From: Brasenia schreberi
Lineage: Eukaryota > Streptophyta > Magnoliopsida > Nymphaeales > Cabombaceae
DNA length: 64,000 nucleotides
Direction of reading: 5' to 3'
Assembly (NCBI GenBank): GCA_036023115.1
Contig: JAYKKT010000059.1
Coordinates: forward strand, 3,018,001-3,082,000
Translations under genes and position numbers: made by a program
Notes under the pieces: model-generated
The model's database searches: none
What the model saw: the letters and a program-made list of their open reading frames with translations, nothing else
Told to the model about the DNA's origin: nothing
Shown: positions 1 through 13,229 of the stretch, piece after piece
Layout of the letters: the number at the start of each line of letters is the position of its first letter
How positions within the stretch are numbered: the first letter of the stretch is position 1

Positions 1-1362
1 GAAGATTTCTTAGGACGTTTAACTCTGATAAGCCATGCCATACCTAAAAGTACGTTTCACCACGTTTAGAATGAAAACAATAGCAACAAAAATCACTTGT
101 TCTCTAGCAGGCTTCCATGATCAATAATCTTGTTGTCTGCAAGTACAATCATGTCCGAACACTCTGTTGATTGAAAACAGCGTCCAAGTATCCTCCATTT
201 TACAGAAGAAAATAGGAATAACTGGAAACACTCATGCTTCAAGCATGAGTATCAACCCAACTAGTATAGAAATGATATCGTGCAAGTTTCCACACTAAAA
301 GTAGATGAAACGATACAAAATAAGTAAATTAGGGTACAAGCACGTGGAGAGGTGCCAGATATATTTTTTGGCAGCCCTTCATAATATCTGGAATAAATCA
401 TATTATTTGGAGGCATAGAACAAAAATTACTAACTAGCACAGTAGGATGGCGTCTACGTCCAAGAGGGAATCAAAAGAAAAGAGGGAAGAGTGTAAGATA
501 ACAAGAAAAACATTAAGAAGAATGTAACCTTTCGGAGCGAGGTTGATTCCCAGACAGTTTTTAAATGATATTGTTTAAGAGGCAAGGAAGCTTGACTCAT
601 AAGACTATCTTTTGTACAAAATAGGAGCCGCTGACTTCTTCATTAGAACCAAAACGAAGCCTTTCTGACACCAAGTTGAGTTGGCTACAGCGATTGTTAG
701 ACCATTTATCCGTCACACATTACCAGCAGAACAGTTTTCTATTATCTAAGAAGAGGCATGTGTATATGACAAAATCAGCAGAAGGGATACGAACGAGGAT
801 GTTCTAATAAGGCTAAAATCATCGACATCCATCAAACATGAAACATGGTCCTGAAATGACAGATACAATAGACAACACTGCTCAACTTCTCTGGATAAGA
901 TGCACATATAGATCTTCTTAAACTTCAGTCTTTGGAAGGACGTAGATTTCAAGGAGGCAAATGCGCATGTGTATCCACCACACTGACACATGTGCATGTT
1001 TGCTAGAACTCTAATGATTATAAATAAATAGCTGTGTTGCCTATTCATCCCTCTGCTGTAACATAAGTTCGAAAGCATATATTAATGTGAAACCATATAA
1101 TCCATTCCCTTTTGGACTTTCCGGTGGCAAATATATGCAAAGTGTTGTTTAACATACATTCCATGCCAGCAGCATCATGCTAAATTAGTATCAACTCATG
1201 CATGAGTCATGCTAGCAATGACTAGAGAATCGTTATCACATCTCTTGTCTCCAGGTATGTACTCCAGTATTTCTGCTCTAAAGATAACATAATCTTCTTA
1301 TCGTAGAACAAACTAATAAAGGATACTTTTGGAAATTTCTGTTTAAAGCATACATACATACA

Positions 1363-1365
<3 letters not shown>

Positions 1366-1447
<82 letters not shown>
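1366..1447. repeat. (AT)n microsatellite
   Basis: About 35-40 uninterrupted AT units, preceded by CATA repeats and followed by a short CA run. The Tyr/Ile-rich open frames across it are artefacts of the repeat. Confidence 0.95.
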
Positions 1448-1455
<8 letters not shown>

Positions 1456-2346
1456 AGTATGCTAGGTCCTACTAGATGACATCCTGCCAAATTTTCGCCA
1501 TTCTCTGAAGAGACAAATAATTCCTAAAGCACTAAAAAGCAAAAGGGCAACCTTTAAATGCCTATTGTTGTGTTGCTAACCTGTTGTCATCATAGAGAAG
1601 TAAAACTATAACTTCATAGTGCTTTAATTTTAACCATTCATCTGTTCTGGTCTAACAGCCAAGATTTGAGAGGATGTCATCAAGAAGGACCACTGCATTT
1701 TCATATACATGCATGCATACATACATATATTACATATATACTGCTGACTTCCCTCACAAAGAGTGAAAAAACCTTTCACGAACATCCAACACAACCATTA
1801 GTCAAATTGTAATCTTCCATCCCAGCTATAAGGTTTGCAGAAAATCTTTCCTTTACAGTTAAAACATGTGGAGCTCTGGCCTGTGCTTAAGAAGCTAGAA
1901 CTACCATTTGCCTGCAATATGACATAAGAATACAACTTTCATGAAAACAATTTTAGCTTCAGTTCTACTTCTACCCTTCTGAATGTATAATAAATTTTGC
2001 CAGGACAACGCTTTTCAGCTCCAACCAAACATTTAACATAAACATTTAATCTCGTCATGCGAATCAATTAAAAACCAGAGTAGGGTCATAACTGTAACTT
2101 AATCTCATTTAACAAGTACAATAAGTATGCTACTATTGTATGTGAGATTCATTATCATCATCAAAGACATGATAACTCCTAATCAGCTCCGTGCAACTAT
2201 CTCATTTTCCTTCTGTTTCTCTCGAGCTTGCTTTTAAGAACAATACAACCGTACTTCGCCCAAATTCTTTCAAGTTCACTTGGCGTGGAAACAGATCCCT
2301 CACTTCCATCATCGATGAATGATTAACCAGCACTGAACTTACAATC

Positions 2347-2770
2347 ATGTTGAAAACTCTGGGGATAGACCTCCATCAGATGGTAGCTTAGGAAACTATG
2401 AGGCTAGAAAAACTGCTACTCTCTTTCTTGCCGTCCTGCAAAGATTATCAACAAGAAAATGTTCCTCCCTTATCATTTTTATACTATGTTGCTAGGTAGT
2501 CAAAGCAAGGATTGGGTGTACACTGCACAGCTGACGCACTTGGGTGACGAACATGCAATGATGTTGGAAACCCTGAGGATAGACCTCCATCAGATGGTAG
2601 CTTAGGAAATTATAAGGCTATAAAACTGCTACTCTCTTTTCACGCCGTCCTGCAAAGATTATCCACAAGAAAATGTCCCTCCCTTTTAATTTTGTATACC
2701 ATGTTGCTAGGTAGTCCAAAGTAAGGATTGGATGCGTGCTGCATAGCTGATGCACTTGGGCACAAAAGGT
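2347..2770. repeat. Diverged tandem duplication, period about 214 bp
   Basis: The segment starting at 2347 is repeated from 2561. Long shared words include GATAGACCTCCATCAGATGG and CCGTCCTGCAAAGATTATC. Substitutions and small indels are scattered, so the duplication is old. The segment just after the second copy, with a 'tagtgctcca' motif, also resembles a stretch near 58,270, so part of this unit may belong to a dispersed repeat. Confidence 0.85.
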
Positions 2771-3071
2771 GTAGTGCTCCATCACCATCCTCCATCCACT
2801 ACCCAAGTCACAAGAGTTCTTCAAAACACAGCATGGACTATCACGCAGAAACATGAATATATCATACTCTTTCTTCTACCAATAAACACTAAACATCCCA
2901 ATTACGAAAGAACCTATCATTAGTCCCCCGAGTGAGTTTCAATTGCAAACCAAAAACATGCAAAGGCGAGATTAATACAATAGCCAAAAACTTTCAACAA
3001 CCCCAACATGCCATCACCAAGAAATAACATTGACACTTAAAATGTTTGATTCTCACTGATCACAAACGTAC

Positions 3072-3824
3072 CTGGCACTGCAAGCGGGTCTTAACCACAT
3101 CCAATGGAGTTGTGACGGTGCCGGCAATGGCTCCGGCGGCTACCCCCGCAGTCACATGAACTAGAAGGCGCTCCTCGCTCGCGCTTCCGGGATTAATCTC
3201 CATAAGAGCCCTCTTGGCAGCCTCATAGACAGAAAAATGGACAGCCGTGAAAGGGGCATTCATTAGAACGGTGGTCCTATACGACGCATAGAATCCCTTC
3301 AAACCCTCCTCCTTCATCACCCGCCCAATGCAATCCATCACTCCCCGGTAAGGGCTACTCTTGAGCTGCAGCCTCTGCTTCACAACGTCCATGGGAGTTA
3401 AAACGGCGTCGCTCGCGATGGTGGCGGAGACGCCGGAGGCGGCGTGGACGAGCGGGTGGTGCCCGGGCAGATTCCCACCGAGGACTGACTTGCATCGCTC
3501 GTAGATGGAGAAGTAGACGGCGTGGGCTGGACCGGCGCCGAGACCCATTGCGCCGATGCCACGGTAGAGACCGAGAGGACCTTCGAACTTTACGACGGAT
3601 CGGAGCAACTGCCCGACGGAGATGCTGGAGCCCGATGCAAGTACTTGCATCCGAGTCTTAAGGGTATCGATGGGGAACATCGCCATGTGCTCGACGGAGC
3701 CAGCGATCGATCCGGCGACCATGAATTGCCAGAATTTTAGGCCGTCATGGGCGACGCCCTCCATGCCTTCCTCTCCGGAGAAGATCGCAGCGGCGTCGGC
3801 CATCGGAGAAGAGATGTTGGTCAC
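3072..3824 (-). CDS. Mitoferrin-like mitochondrial carrier, main exon
   Basis: Encodes 251 residues of a mitochondrial solute carrier family protein closest to plant mitoferrins, which import iron across the inner mitochondrial membrane. The three carrier signature motifs are visible: PIDTLKTRM at about residue 51, PMDVVKQRL at 144 and PLDVVKTRL at 240. Mitoferrin-type stretches such as SDAVLTPMD and MNAPFTAVHF are also present. The frame stays open to a consensus donor (CAG|GTACGT) at 3072/3071, exactly where the third repeat begins. The protein is therefore cut about 60 residues short, and the last exon is not in the window. The start is the first in-frame ATG; a second Met lies seven codons later. 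Assignment to the family is firm. The iron substrate is inferred from similarity to mitoferrins. Confidence 0.88.
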
Positions 3825-6690
3825 GAAGATTTGGGTTATATGATTTCAGAAACAGGACCAAACGATCTAGTGAGCGTTATACGATTAGGGTTTGCGTCCA
3901 TACAGCTACCACCGAGGCTAGTGTTCGATTTCACGTGGCATCACAGCATCTGGGGAGCGATTTCGCATCCATTCGTCCGTCTAGGGGACGATGGGTGATT
4001 AAACAGCAAGACAGCGGTTGCAATCAAGAGTTTGCTTTCGTCTCTGGAACTCTTCTCTTGCAATAAGGGTAAGAGAAATATAAATATAACTCTCTCTCTC
4101 TGGTTTTGACGTTGATGCCTCCTGATAAGTGTGCCGGAGAAGACAAAAGGAACGGGAAAGACAAGTTCTTTTTCTTTTGAAACGTAGATAAAAGTTGATT
4201 TTTCTAAATGTTTTGTCCAAAATCGCCTGCCGCAAATTGTAGGAATTCAGAAGTTTCTGAGATCTACTGATCTAGGTCTTGCAAATGAGGTTAAACGGAT
4301 CTGATTCAGATTTGTATAAATCAGGAATCCGAGTTTGTTAGCTAGATACGCTTGATTTCGGTTTGCTCGGAATCTAGAATGTAATTGAATCGGTCTGGCC
4401 TGATTTTGGTTACGGTTTCATAACCACGGATTCTAAGACGGTTCTCGTCTCAGTCCCGAGAGGTTCAGAATCAGTACTTTTTATTAAAAAATTAAAAATT
4501 AAAAACTAGAACCAATGCTTTGAAACTTCGGTGAAACCGAAACCCAATCGAGTGGCACTCGGTTTGGGGTCAGGTTTTGGTTTCACCAGTTTTGAGTTTA
4601 GTCAGTTCTTGATCCGATTTAGTTATTGTTAGAATTGTCGTATCGATTAGAAATCGGTTACTCTCGAGAGTTGGGTACAATTTAAAAATAAAAGTATTTC
4701 TTACTGTATCTTTATGAATATTTAAGTTTTTTGTAATTTAATCTTGCACTATCTGTTTCTTCCTGCACCTATCCTTCTCAACTTTTGAAACGATGGTTAT
4801 ATGTATAGGCCGACTATACATTTCCATCATTGTAATTAACTCTAGAGATAATTACTAAATCAAGCGGTAAGTGACATGAAAAATTTCATAAACGAAAGAT
4901 TGCAGCATCCATAAGAGGTAAGATTTTCTATACGATGTTAACATTGTTTTATTATCACTGTTTTGTATTAAATGTTACAAGATGGCGAGGTTATGGTTGA
5001 TCGTCACACAAATATTACAAAAGAACAGCAACAGATTGATCCATGCCAACTTTTATTCATCAAAACAAATAATTGAATCATGTAATTTACAATGAAGCAA
5101 TGAAGAAGCTAAGAAACTCAATTTCTGGAGGCACGGACTGAGCCTACATATTTTCAGCAGATCATTTTTTCTGGTCTGCACATGAAAAGAAGTTCCAGTT
5201 GAACAAGATCATGGTCTGGAAGAGCCTTGTCATCCATATGCATCACAACCCTCCTTGCATTTCAATATAATTATCGCTCTCCTCAACTGAGAGACTGCCT
5301 ACTTCAAGCATGAGTGGCGCGGCTTCTGAGTGTGAACTTACAACCTGGCCCACAATGACTGTTATGTCATTTAGTTTACCTCCCGTGAAATGAAGTATGT
5401 TGTAAAATTAGAAAAGCCATGTTTTTATGCGCGAAAGGTGTAGCATGGCACATGCATGCATGCATGCTCACCTGAGCATGCACACAAACACACACACAGA
5501 GATTGCCTGTTAGCTTCCCTCTGAGCATGCACGCATGCACACAAAGACACAGAGATTGCCTGTTAGCTTCCCTCCTAGAAGTTTCTTCCATAAGGAACAT
5601 CGAAACCTTGCATTCAAAACGCAGGAATTTGTGTTATTACTTCTACAACACTGATTTTTTTTTGTCGACAATTAATAGAAAAACCACGCAAGCTTTTTAC
5701 ACAATTATGAGAAAAAAAGAAATATCATGTCTAAATCTGTAGCCTCATTCTAGATATCAGGACAAATCTCTGGCACCTAAATAGAGCACTCAAGTATTGA
5801 GCAATGAATATCTAGGAATACAATTGCTAATGAGATGAATAGTTCAAAGTGAAAAAACATTAGCAGTTGGATGTAATGATTACTTAACATACATGATTGC
5901 GGGCTTCCATAGAATAGGGTGAGTCGAATGCTGAATCTCTTGAATGCACATTAGCTAAGGTGGTCAGTTCTTAAGTATCAAATTTTGGTTTGAAGGAAAG
6001 GATGGAATTGCACGAGTGCTTTCTTGTATCTCAATAACTCGATAGACAATTTGATAAACGAAGGTTTCTAAAGGAGCAACATTGTAAGCCGTAAACTCTC
6101 AAGAACCCTTTTTGAAGACTAAGATTTCATCCAAAGCAAACAACCATTTTAAAGTTCGAATTTCAAAGGGAAACAAGCTTATGCATGAAAGATATGAAAT
6201 AGATGTCTGGAAAGAGGTCCATCTCTGACCAGATATCCTGCACCCTTGAATTCTTGAAATTAAATTATCCAACAGATAAAACATCCAAAGTAAATATCAC
6301 ATTCTTTGGGATCTTTAAGATAGATATAAATTCATGCAAAATGTGTAGAATAACATGCAGATCCCCTCAACTGTCATAAATCCATTTCCATTATAAGCTA
6401 AAATGTGATAGAACGAAACCCATCTGTTCCATCATAACATAACGAATCCTACCACCATATCCCTAGCATAAGGGTGGAAAAACCAGCAAATACGTTTTAG
6501 ACAGGTTTGTTTAATTTCCATGTTAATTCATCTCATACACAAACTTCAGGCAGGTTAGAGGGTACTCTGCAAGTTCACAAAACCTTAGTAATCTGACCTG
6601 TATCCTCTTTTGCATTAATCATCTGGGAAGTCACATTCTTGAACACATTTATCTAAAACACCAAGGGTGTGATAAAAGCCAAAAATGTAA
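3825..6690. other. Intergenic, upstream of the mitoferrin gene
   Basis: No coding signal found. The first few hundred bases must contain the mitoferrin promoter and 5' leader (minus strand). From about 4,260 the sequence is AT-rich with low-complexity runs and no open frame longer than about 80 codons that resembles a protein. A short tandem duplication lies at 5.47-5.57 kb. Confidence 0.6.
5473..5573. repeat. Two-copy tandem duplication of about 50 bp
   Basis: The unit 'gagcatgcac...' followed by an AC-rich run and AGATTGCCTGTTAGCTTCCC occurs twice in direct succession. It is preceded by ATGC repeats that give several overlapping GCATGC palindromes (about 5450-5480). Confidence 0.85.
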
Positions 6691-6694
6691 ATTT

Positions 6695-9411
6695 GAAAAA
6701 ATTGATAGAGATGTTACGCATAGAATTAATGCCGATTGGTTAAAATAGAGAGGGACATCAGGTATCCTATGTGATAAGAAGATACCATTAAAGTTAAAAG
6801 GTAAATATTATTGAAAAATAATTAGACTTGCTATATTTTAATGGTTCTAAGTGTTGGGCAATTAATCATCATGTACAAAAGATTGCAAGGTAATTCCAGG
6901 AGAAACAACCCAATATCGACTTTTAGTTATGATTTTACAAATAAAAAAATGAACAAAGAAGAAAAGAGTGCATCGAGCTATTCGGACTAAATGGTCGAAC
7001 CTCAAAAACGAGAAAGAAGATATATTTAAACAGAAAGCCCTTCAAGGACATGCTTAGAATTATGTTGGTATATCTTGTGATATATGGAACAATATGACTA
7101 TACATATTAAGAAAGTGGTGAAAGATGTGCTAGGTGAATCTAAGGGAGGTGTACCGGTACAAAAAGAAGCTTGGTGGTGGAGTGAAGTAATACAAAATAA
7201 AATCAAGGTAAAGAGGGCATGTTACAAATTACATTATGGTAAGAAAACTTATGAAACTTTAGAGGCTTATAAGAAAGAATAGAAGAAGCAAAAAAGGCCG
7301 TCAATGAAGCAAAAGCTAAAATTTGGAAGGATTTATATAAAAAGCTCAACTAAAAGAGGGTGAAAAAGATATTTTTAGGATAGCTAGGGCTAGAGATAAG
7401 AACACTAAAGATCTTAATTTTGTTAGATGCATCAAAGACGAGGATGAAAAAATTCTAGTGGTAAATGATGATATAAGAAATAGATGAAAAAATTATTTTT
7501 ATAAGCTTTTTAATAAAAATAAAGATGTTACTATTAGCATAGGAGAGTTAGCCAAATCAGAAAAGTATATAAACCACAATTTTTACCGACGTATTCAAAA
7601 GAATGAAGTCAAAGAGTCTCTTAAACATATGAAGGATGATAAATCGGTAGGACCACACAATATTCCTATAGAAGTTTGGAAAATCCTATCAGAAACTAGA
7701 ATCACTTGACTTACAAGACTATTTAATGAAATATGGAGAAACGAAAAGATACCTGAGGAATGGAGAGCGAGTACACTTATACCCATATATAAGAATAAGG
7801 GAGACATTCAAAATTATGCAAATTATTGGGGTATCGAGTTAATGAGCCATACTATGAAATTGTGAGAAAGAATTATCGAACGTAGGTTAAGACAAGTATC
7901 GAGTACAACATAGAACCAATTTGGATTCATGCCAGGCATATCTACACTTTGAAGCGATTAACCTTTTGAGACGTCTTATGGAACATTTTAGAGCAAAAAA
8001 AAGAGACTTTCACATGATATTTATTGATCTAGAAAAAGCTTACGATAGGGTATCGAGGGAGGTTCTTTGGAGAACCTTGAAAAAAAAAGGTATCCCATTG
8101 ACATACATTAACCTTAGAAAAGACATGTACGATGGTGCAAAAACATGTGTGAGGACCTATGAAGGAATGACAGACTTCTTTGAAGTTAATATTGGGTTAC
8201 ATCAAGGATAAACTTTAAGTCTATACTTATTTATAATGGTGATTGATGAGTTAACAAAACATATTCAAGATGAAGTGCCTTGGTGTATGTTATTTGCATA
8301 TGACATTGTGTTAGTGGAAGAGTCTAAGGAAAAAGTTAATAGAAAATTGGAACTATGGAGAGAAGCATTAGAAAGCAAAGGCCTCCGACTTAGTAGAACA
8401 AAGACAGAATATATGGAATATAAGTTTGATCATTTGGTTACTTAAGAGGACATAGAAATTAAAATTGGCACACATTGCATCCCCAAAAGGAAAGTAATAC
8501 CTAGGGTCAATTTTTTAGAGTGATGGAAGAATTGATGGAAATGTTACGCATAGAATTAATGCTGGCTGGTTAAAATAGAGAGGAGCATCAAGTATTCTTT
8601 GTGATAAAAAGATACCACTAAAGTTAAAAGGTAAATATTATAGAGCAGCAGTTAGACCTGCCATGTTTTATGGTGAGTGTTGGGCAGTTAACCATTAACA
8701 TGTACAAAAGATAGAAATGAAGATGTTGAGATGGATGAGTGGTTATACAAGAAAAGACGGTATACATAATGAGGTTATTAGAAATAAATTATGTGTGGCA
8801 CCAATAGACCAATAGAGGATAAAATGAGAGAATATAATTTTTAGGTGGTTTGGACATATAGAAAGAAGATCAAAAGAAGAACATGTAAGAATGTATGAAA
8901 AACTAGATTTTAAAAGTATTAAAAGTATACGACATATTAGAAATAAATTATGTGTGGCACCAAACGAAGAACATTGGAAAGAAACAATAAAGAATGGTCT
9001 AGCTTATTGTGAGTTAACTGCTAACATGACACATGATAGGGCTATGTGGAAACAAAGAATCCATGTAGCCGACCCCATCTAGTATGGGAAAAGGCTTAGT
9101 TATTGTTGTTGTATGTACAAAAGATGTCTTTAGCATAAATGAAGATGTTGAGCGGTCACAATAGGGAAAGACCGTATACATAATGAGGTTGTTAGAAACA
9201 AATTGGAAGTGGCAGAGAGAAAATTGTTTAAGATTGTTAAAATATTAAAAGGGGAAGAGGACGACCATAAAAGTGTTGGAAAGAAACTATAAAGAATGAT
9301 CTAGTTTATATTGAGTTAACTGCTAGCATGACACATGATAGGGCTATGTGGAAACAAAGAATCTGTAGCCAACCCCATCTAGTATGTGAAAAGGCTTAGT
9401 TGTTGTTGTTG
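6695..9411 (+). mobile_element. Rearranged, decayed RTE-clade LINE copy
   Basis: Plus-strand relatives of the full-length RTE at 10263-13500, in scrambled order. 6695-6882 matches the region after the reverse transcriptase. At about 6883 the sequence jumps back to the end of the endonuclease domain and then runs through the RT domain and 3' end to a (TTG)n-type tail at about 9113. A second 3'-end fragment (about 9114-9411) follows directly and ends in its own TTG tail. Frames are broken by many stops and frameshifts, and the RT catalytic box reads FAYD instead of FADD. About 8.8-8.95 kb also holds a short internal repeat (the GTGTGGCACCAA word occurs twice). Not coding-competent. Confidence 0.9.
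7921..8445 (+). pseudogene. RTE reverse transcriptase fragment, inactive
   Basis: Two open pieces cover the RT core. [11 protein letters not shown] holds the first catalytic aspartate region. The catalytic FADD box is FAYD here (TAT at 8299-8301), which removes a metal-binding aspartate. A TAA separates the pieces near 8209, and a further TAA at 8443 ends the second. The same FAYD change and the 8443 stop occur in the copy at 63.2-63.6 kb. Confidence 0.88.
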
Positions 9412-10253
9412 AAGAAAAGTAGGCTAGCATGGGTGAGCCACCTAAGTACCAAAAGCTTAGTGAATTGGCCTTCAATAAGGCAAACACGGTGTATTGTCTA
9501 GTGTACCACTTCTAGCTATGAACACAAAGGTAAAGTTTCAGACAATTGAGACATCATATGAAGATTTTGAGGCGATGGAGAAAGAAAGAACTTACATGGT
9601 GGCTGAACCCGTTGAAAGGGTAGCTGTGTGTGCTTTTTGCAGAAGCAGCCTTGGATCATTATTGATCTATTACACGAAAAAACCATACAAAATATGTTAT
9701 CAACCAATCTCAGAAATGAATAAAAGGAACAAGCAAGGGATTGCATTAAGCAAAAGAGGAAAGTATATTAGACCATATTTAGTGATATCTATTATTCTGT
9801 CACTCGTGACCTTACATATTCATCAGTTTCTATTGATTAACATCCGGTGGTTCAGATGGTGCAGAAAAGTATGCTGTAAGACGCTTCTTAGCATGGATGA
9901 ACTTGGTCCTAACATTGGATTATCATCACCAATATTGTATTCCAATGCAATAACTCCATAAAAGCATGCTATGCATCAAAGATTCAAATGAATAGCATGC
10001 ATATATCCAGGTGATTCATCCAATCCATACATTGTTCTTTGATGGTAATATCACTGTCACGAAATATTAGTTCCTTTAGCAAAAATACTTCATCTGAAAA
10101 ATAAAGAAGTATGTAAATATAAGATGTATATGACAATGACGTATGAAGGACAAAGATCACTGACCTGAAAATAAATAAATCTATATGTATATCAGAATCT
10201 GTATATAAATGTATGTATGCATATGTGTTTGCTGAAAAACTAATTTTACATGC
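9412..10253. other. Spacer between RTE copies
   Basis: Contains a 155-codon plus-strand open frame (9494-9961) with no recognisable domain, and an unrelated minus-strand frame. Neither looks conserved. This is probably old intergenic or intronic sequence of the PBCP-like relic, split off by RTE insertions. No exon of that phosphatase could be found here. Confidence 0.4.
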
Positions 10254-10262
10254 GTCAGTATG
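10254..10262. repeat. Target-site duplication of the full-length RTE
   Basis: GTCAGTATG is found immediately left of the element's TTG-rich 3' end and again at 13501-13509, immediately right of its 5' end. The nine-base match fixes both element boundaries. Confidence 0.85.
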
Positions 10263-10300
10263 CAACAACAATAACAACAACAACTAAGCCTTTTCCCATA

Positions 10301-11694
10301 CTAGACGGGGTCGGCTACATGGATTCTTTGTTTCCACAGATCCCTATCGTGTGCCATGTTAGCAGTTAACTCCCAATAAGCTAGATCATTCTTTATTGTT
10401 TCTTTCCAACACTTTTGTGGTCGTCCTCTACCTCTTTTAATATTTTCCAAATTTAGTTTTTCTAACCTTCTTACAGATTCTTCTTTTGATCTTCTTTCTA
10501 TATGTCCAAACCATCTTAAACGATGTTCTCTCATTTATCCTCTATTGGTGCCACTCCTAATTTGTTTCTAATAATCTCATTATGTATACGGTCTTTTCTT
10601 GTATGACCACTCATCCATCTCAACATCTTCATTTCTGTCACAAACATCTTTTGTATATGTTGATGATTAACTGCCCAACACTCAGAACCATAAAACATGG
10701 CAGGCCTAATTGCTGCTCTATAATATTTACCTTTTAATTTTAATGGTATCTTCTTATCACAAAGAATACGTGATGCTCCTCTCCATTTTAACCAACCAGC
10801 ATTAATTCTATATGTAACATCTCCATCAATTCTTCCATCACTTTGAAAAATTGACCCTAGGTATTTAAAACTTTCTTTTTGGGGAATGCAATGTGTGCCA
10901 ATTTTAATTTCTATGTCCTCTGAAGTAGCAAAATGATCAAACTTACATTCCATATATTCTGTCTTTGTTCTACTAAGTCGGAGGCCTTTGCTTTCTAATG
11001 TTTCTCTCCATAGTTCCAATTTTCTATTAACTTTTTCCTTAGATTCCTCCACTAATACAATGTCATCTGCAAATAACATACACCAAGGTACTTCATCTTG
11101 AATATGTTTTGTTAACTCATCCATCACCATTATAAATAAGTATGGACTTAAAGTTGATCCTTGATGTAACCCAATATTAACTTCAAAGAAGTCTGTCGTT
11201 CCTTCATGAGTTCTCATACATGTTTTTGCACCGTCATACATGTCTCTTATAAGGTTAATATATGTCAATGGGATACCTCTTTTTTCCAAAGTTCTCCAAA
11301 GAACCTCCCTCGGTACTCTATCATAAGCTTTTTCTAGATCAATAAATATCATGTGAAAGGTCTTTCTTTTTTGCTCTAAAATATTGCATAAGACATCTCC
11401 AAATTGGTTCTCTGTTGTACTTGATACTTGTCTTAACCTACGTTCGATAATTCTTTCCCATAATTTCATAGTATGACTCATTAACTTGATACCTCGATAA
11501 TTCGCACAATTTTGAATGTCTCCCTTGTTCTTATATATGGGTATAAGTGTACTTGCTCCCCATTCCTCGGGCATCTTTTGGTTTTTCCATATTTCATTAA
11601 ATAGTCTTGTAAGCCAAGTGATTCCTATTTCTCCTAGTATTTTCCAAACTTCTATAGGAATATTATCTGGTCCTACCGATTTACCATTCTTCAT
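10301..11694 (-). pseudogene. RTE reverse transcriptase and C-terminal region
   Basis: A 387-codon frame (10531-11694) followed by a 77-codon frame (10301-10534) make up the RT and the C-terminal region. Seen in order: [27 protein letters not shown] (catalytic Asp about residue 119), [13 protein letters not shown], and the intact FADDIVL box (residues 208-214; GATGAC at 11062-11067). About 15 residues are missing just after ENQFG (residue about 99) compared with the copy at 63.0 kb, so one conserved RT block is damaged. A stop near 10532 splits off the last 77 codons, which carry the conserved HRLRWFGHIERR block. Confidence 0.9.
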
Positions 11695-11939
11695 ATGTTT
11701 AAGAGCCTCTTTAACTTCATTCTTTTGAATACGTCGGTAGAAATTATGGTTTATATACTTTTCTGACTTGGCTAAATCTCCTAAACTAATACTAACATCT
11801 TTATTTTCATTAAAAAGATTATAAAAATAGTTTTTTCATCTATTTCTTATATCATCATTTGCCACTAGAATTTTTTCATCCTCGTCTTTTATGCATCTAA
11901 CATAATTAAGATCTTTAGTTTTCTTATCTCTAGCCCTAG

Positions 11940-13229
11940 CTATCCTAAAAATATCTCTTTCACCCTCTTTTGAGTTGAGTATAAGTCATCCCAAATCTTA
12001 GCTTTTGCTTCACTAACGGCCTTTTTCGCTTCCTTCTTTGCTTTCTTATAAGCTTCTAAAGTTTCACTAGTTTTCTTAGCATAATGTAATTTGTAACATG
12101 CCCTCTTTGCCTTGATTTTATTTTGTACTACTTCACTCCACCACCAAGCTTCTTTTTGTGCCGGTACACCTCCCTTAGATACCCCTAACACATCTTTCGC
12201 CACTTTCCTAATATGTATAGCCATATTGTTCCACATATCACAGGGTGTGCCAACATAATTCCAAACATCTCCTTGAAGGACTTTCTGTTTAAATATATCT
12301 TCTTTCTCGCTTTTGAGGTTCCACCATTTAGTCCGAATAGCTCGATGCACTCTTTTCTTCTTTGTCCATTTCTTTATTTGTAAATCCATAACTAAAAGTC
12401 GATGTTGAGTGGTTAAGCTTTCTCCTGGAATTACTTTACAATCTTTACAACACGCTCTATCTTTTTTTCTACAAATAAAGTAATCAATTTGTGTTTGTGA
12501 TAAGCCACTCTTATAAGTAATTAAATGTTCATCTCGTTTTTTGAAGATTATATTGACTATAAAGAGATCAAATGCCATAGCAAAATTTAAAATCTCCCTA
12601 CCTTCCTCGTTTATATCCCCAAAACCAAAGTTTCCATGAATCTCTTGATATCCTAATGCCTCTTTACCGACATGTCCATTTAAATCTCCTCTTAAACAAA
12701 TCATCTCCCTTTGTGGAATCTTTTGAAACACCTTATCTAACTCTTCCCAAAAAACTGTCTTTATACTATCTTCTAGTCCTACTTGGGATGCGTAAGCACA
12801 AACTATATTCAAAACCTCTGCTCCTAACACTAATTTCAATGTCATGATTCGGTCACCATATCGTTGTATGTCTACTATACTCTCCTTTAAATCTTTATTT
12901 ATGATAATACCAACTCCGTTTTGAGCATTTTCTTTACCTAAGTACCATAATTTAAAACCTTTATCCTCTATCTCCTTTACTTTTTCTCCAACCCATTTTG
13001 TCTCTTGTAAACATAGAATATGAATCTTTCTCCGAATCATAGTATCTACTACCTCCATTAGCTTACCCGATAATGTTCCGATATTCCAAGAACCAATACG
13101 AATCTTATTATCTAGGACTAGCTTCCTTACCCCCCGCATCCGTCCATAATGAAAATGTGGAGACCCTCTCTGAAAAATTTTCACTACATTCAGGCGGCAA
13201 TGTAGCGGGACTAACTTCTTTACCCACAC
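11940..13229 (-). pseudogene. RTE endonuclease domain (EEP superfamily)
   Basis: 429-codon frame with the apurinic/apyrimidinic-like endonuclease that nicks target DNA for target-primed reverse transcription. Catalytic landmarks are present: SWN (N49), LQETKW (E76), GDLNGHVG (D182, N184), QIDYF (D249) and TTQHRLL (H276). A Lys/Ala-rich linker follows. The frame runs out of register near 11,940 (KEIFLG then TAG), whereas the expected continuation lies in another frame and contains a further TGA. The true start is uncertain, because the first 40 residues look like translated leader. Confidence 0.88.

Larger units (their letters stand above)
1..3071. other. Non-coding stretch left of the mitoferrin exon, probably intron
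   Basis: The mitoferrin-like exon ends with a good splice donor at 3071, so on the minus strand this stretch should be its intron. I looked here for the expected last exon, which encodes the end of the third carrier repeat, and did not see it. It therefore probably lies beyond the left edge. The open frames here are short or made of AT repeat. What can be seen is a long (AT)n tract near 1.4 kb and a diverged tandem duplication at 2.35-2.77 kb. Confidence 0.5.

Noticed and set aside
1222..1490. Two Tyr/Ile-rich open frames
   Set aside because: They are translations of the (AT)n microsatellite.
9494..9961. 155-codon open frame as a gene
   Set aside because: No domain, no gene context, and it lies between RTE fragments. 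The length is within chance for AT-poor patches.
10301..13229. Host gene for a craniofacial-development-like protein or functional reverse transcriptase
   Set aside because: Target duplications, TTG tail and multiple genomic copies show an RTE retrotransposon, and frame errors rule out an intact product.
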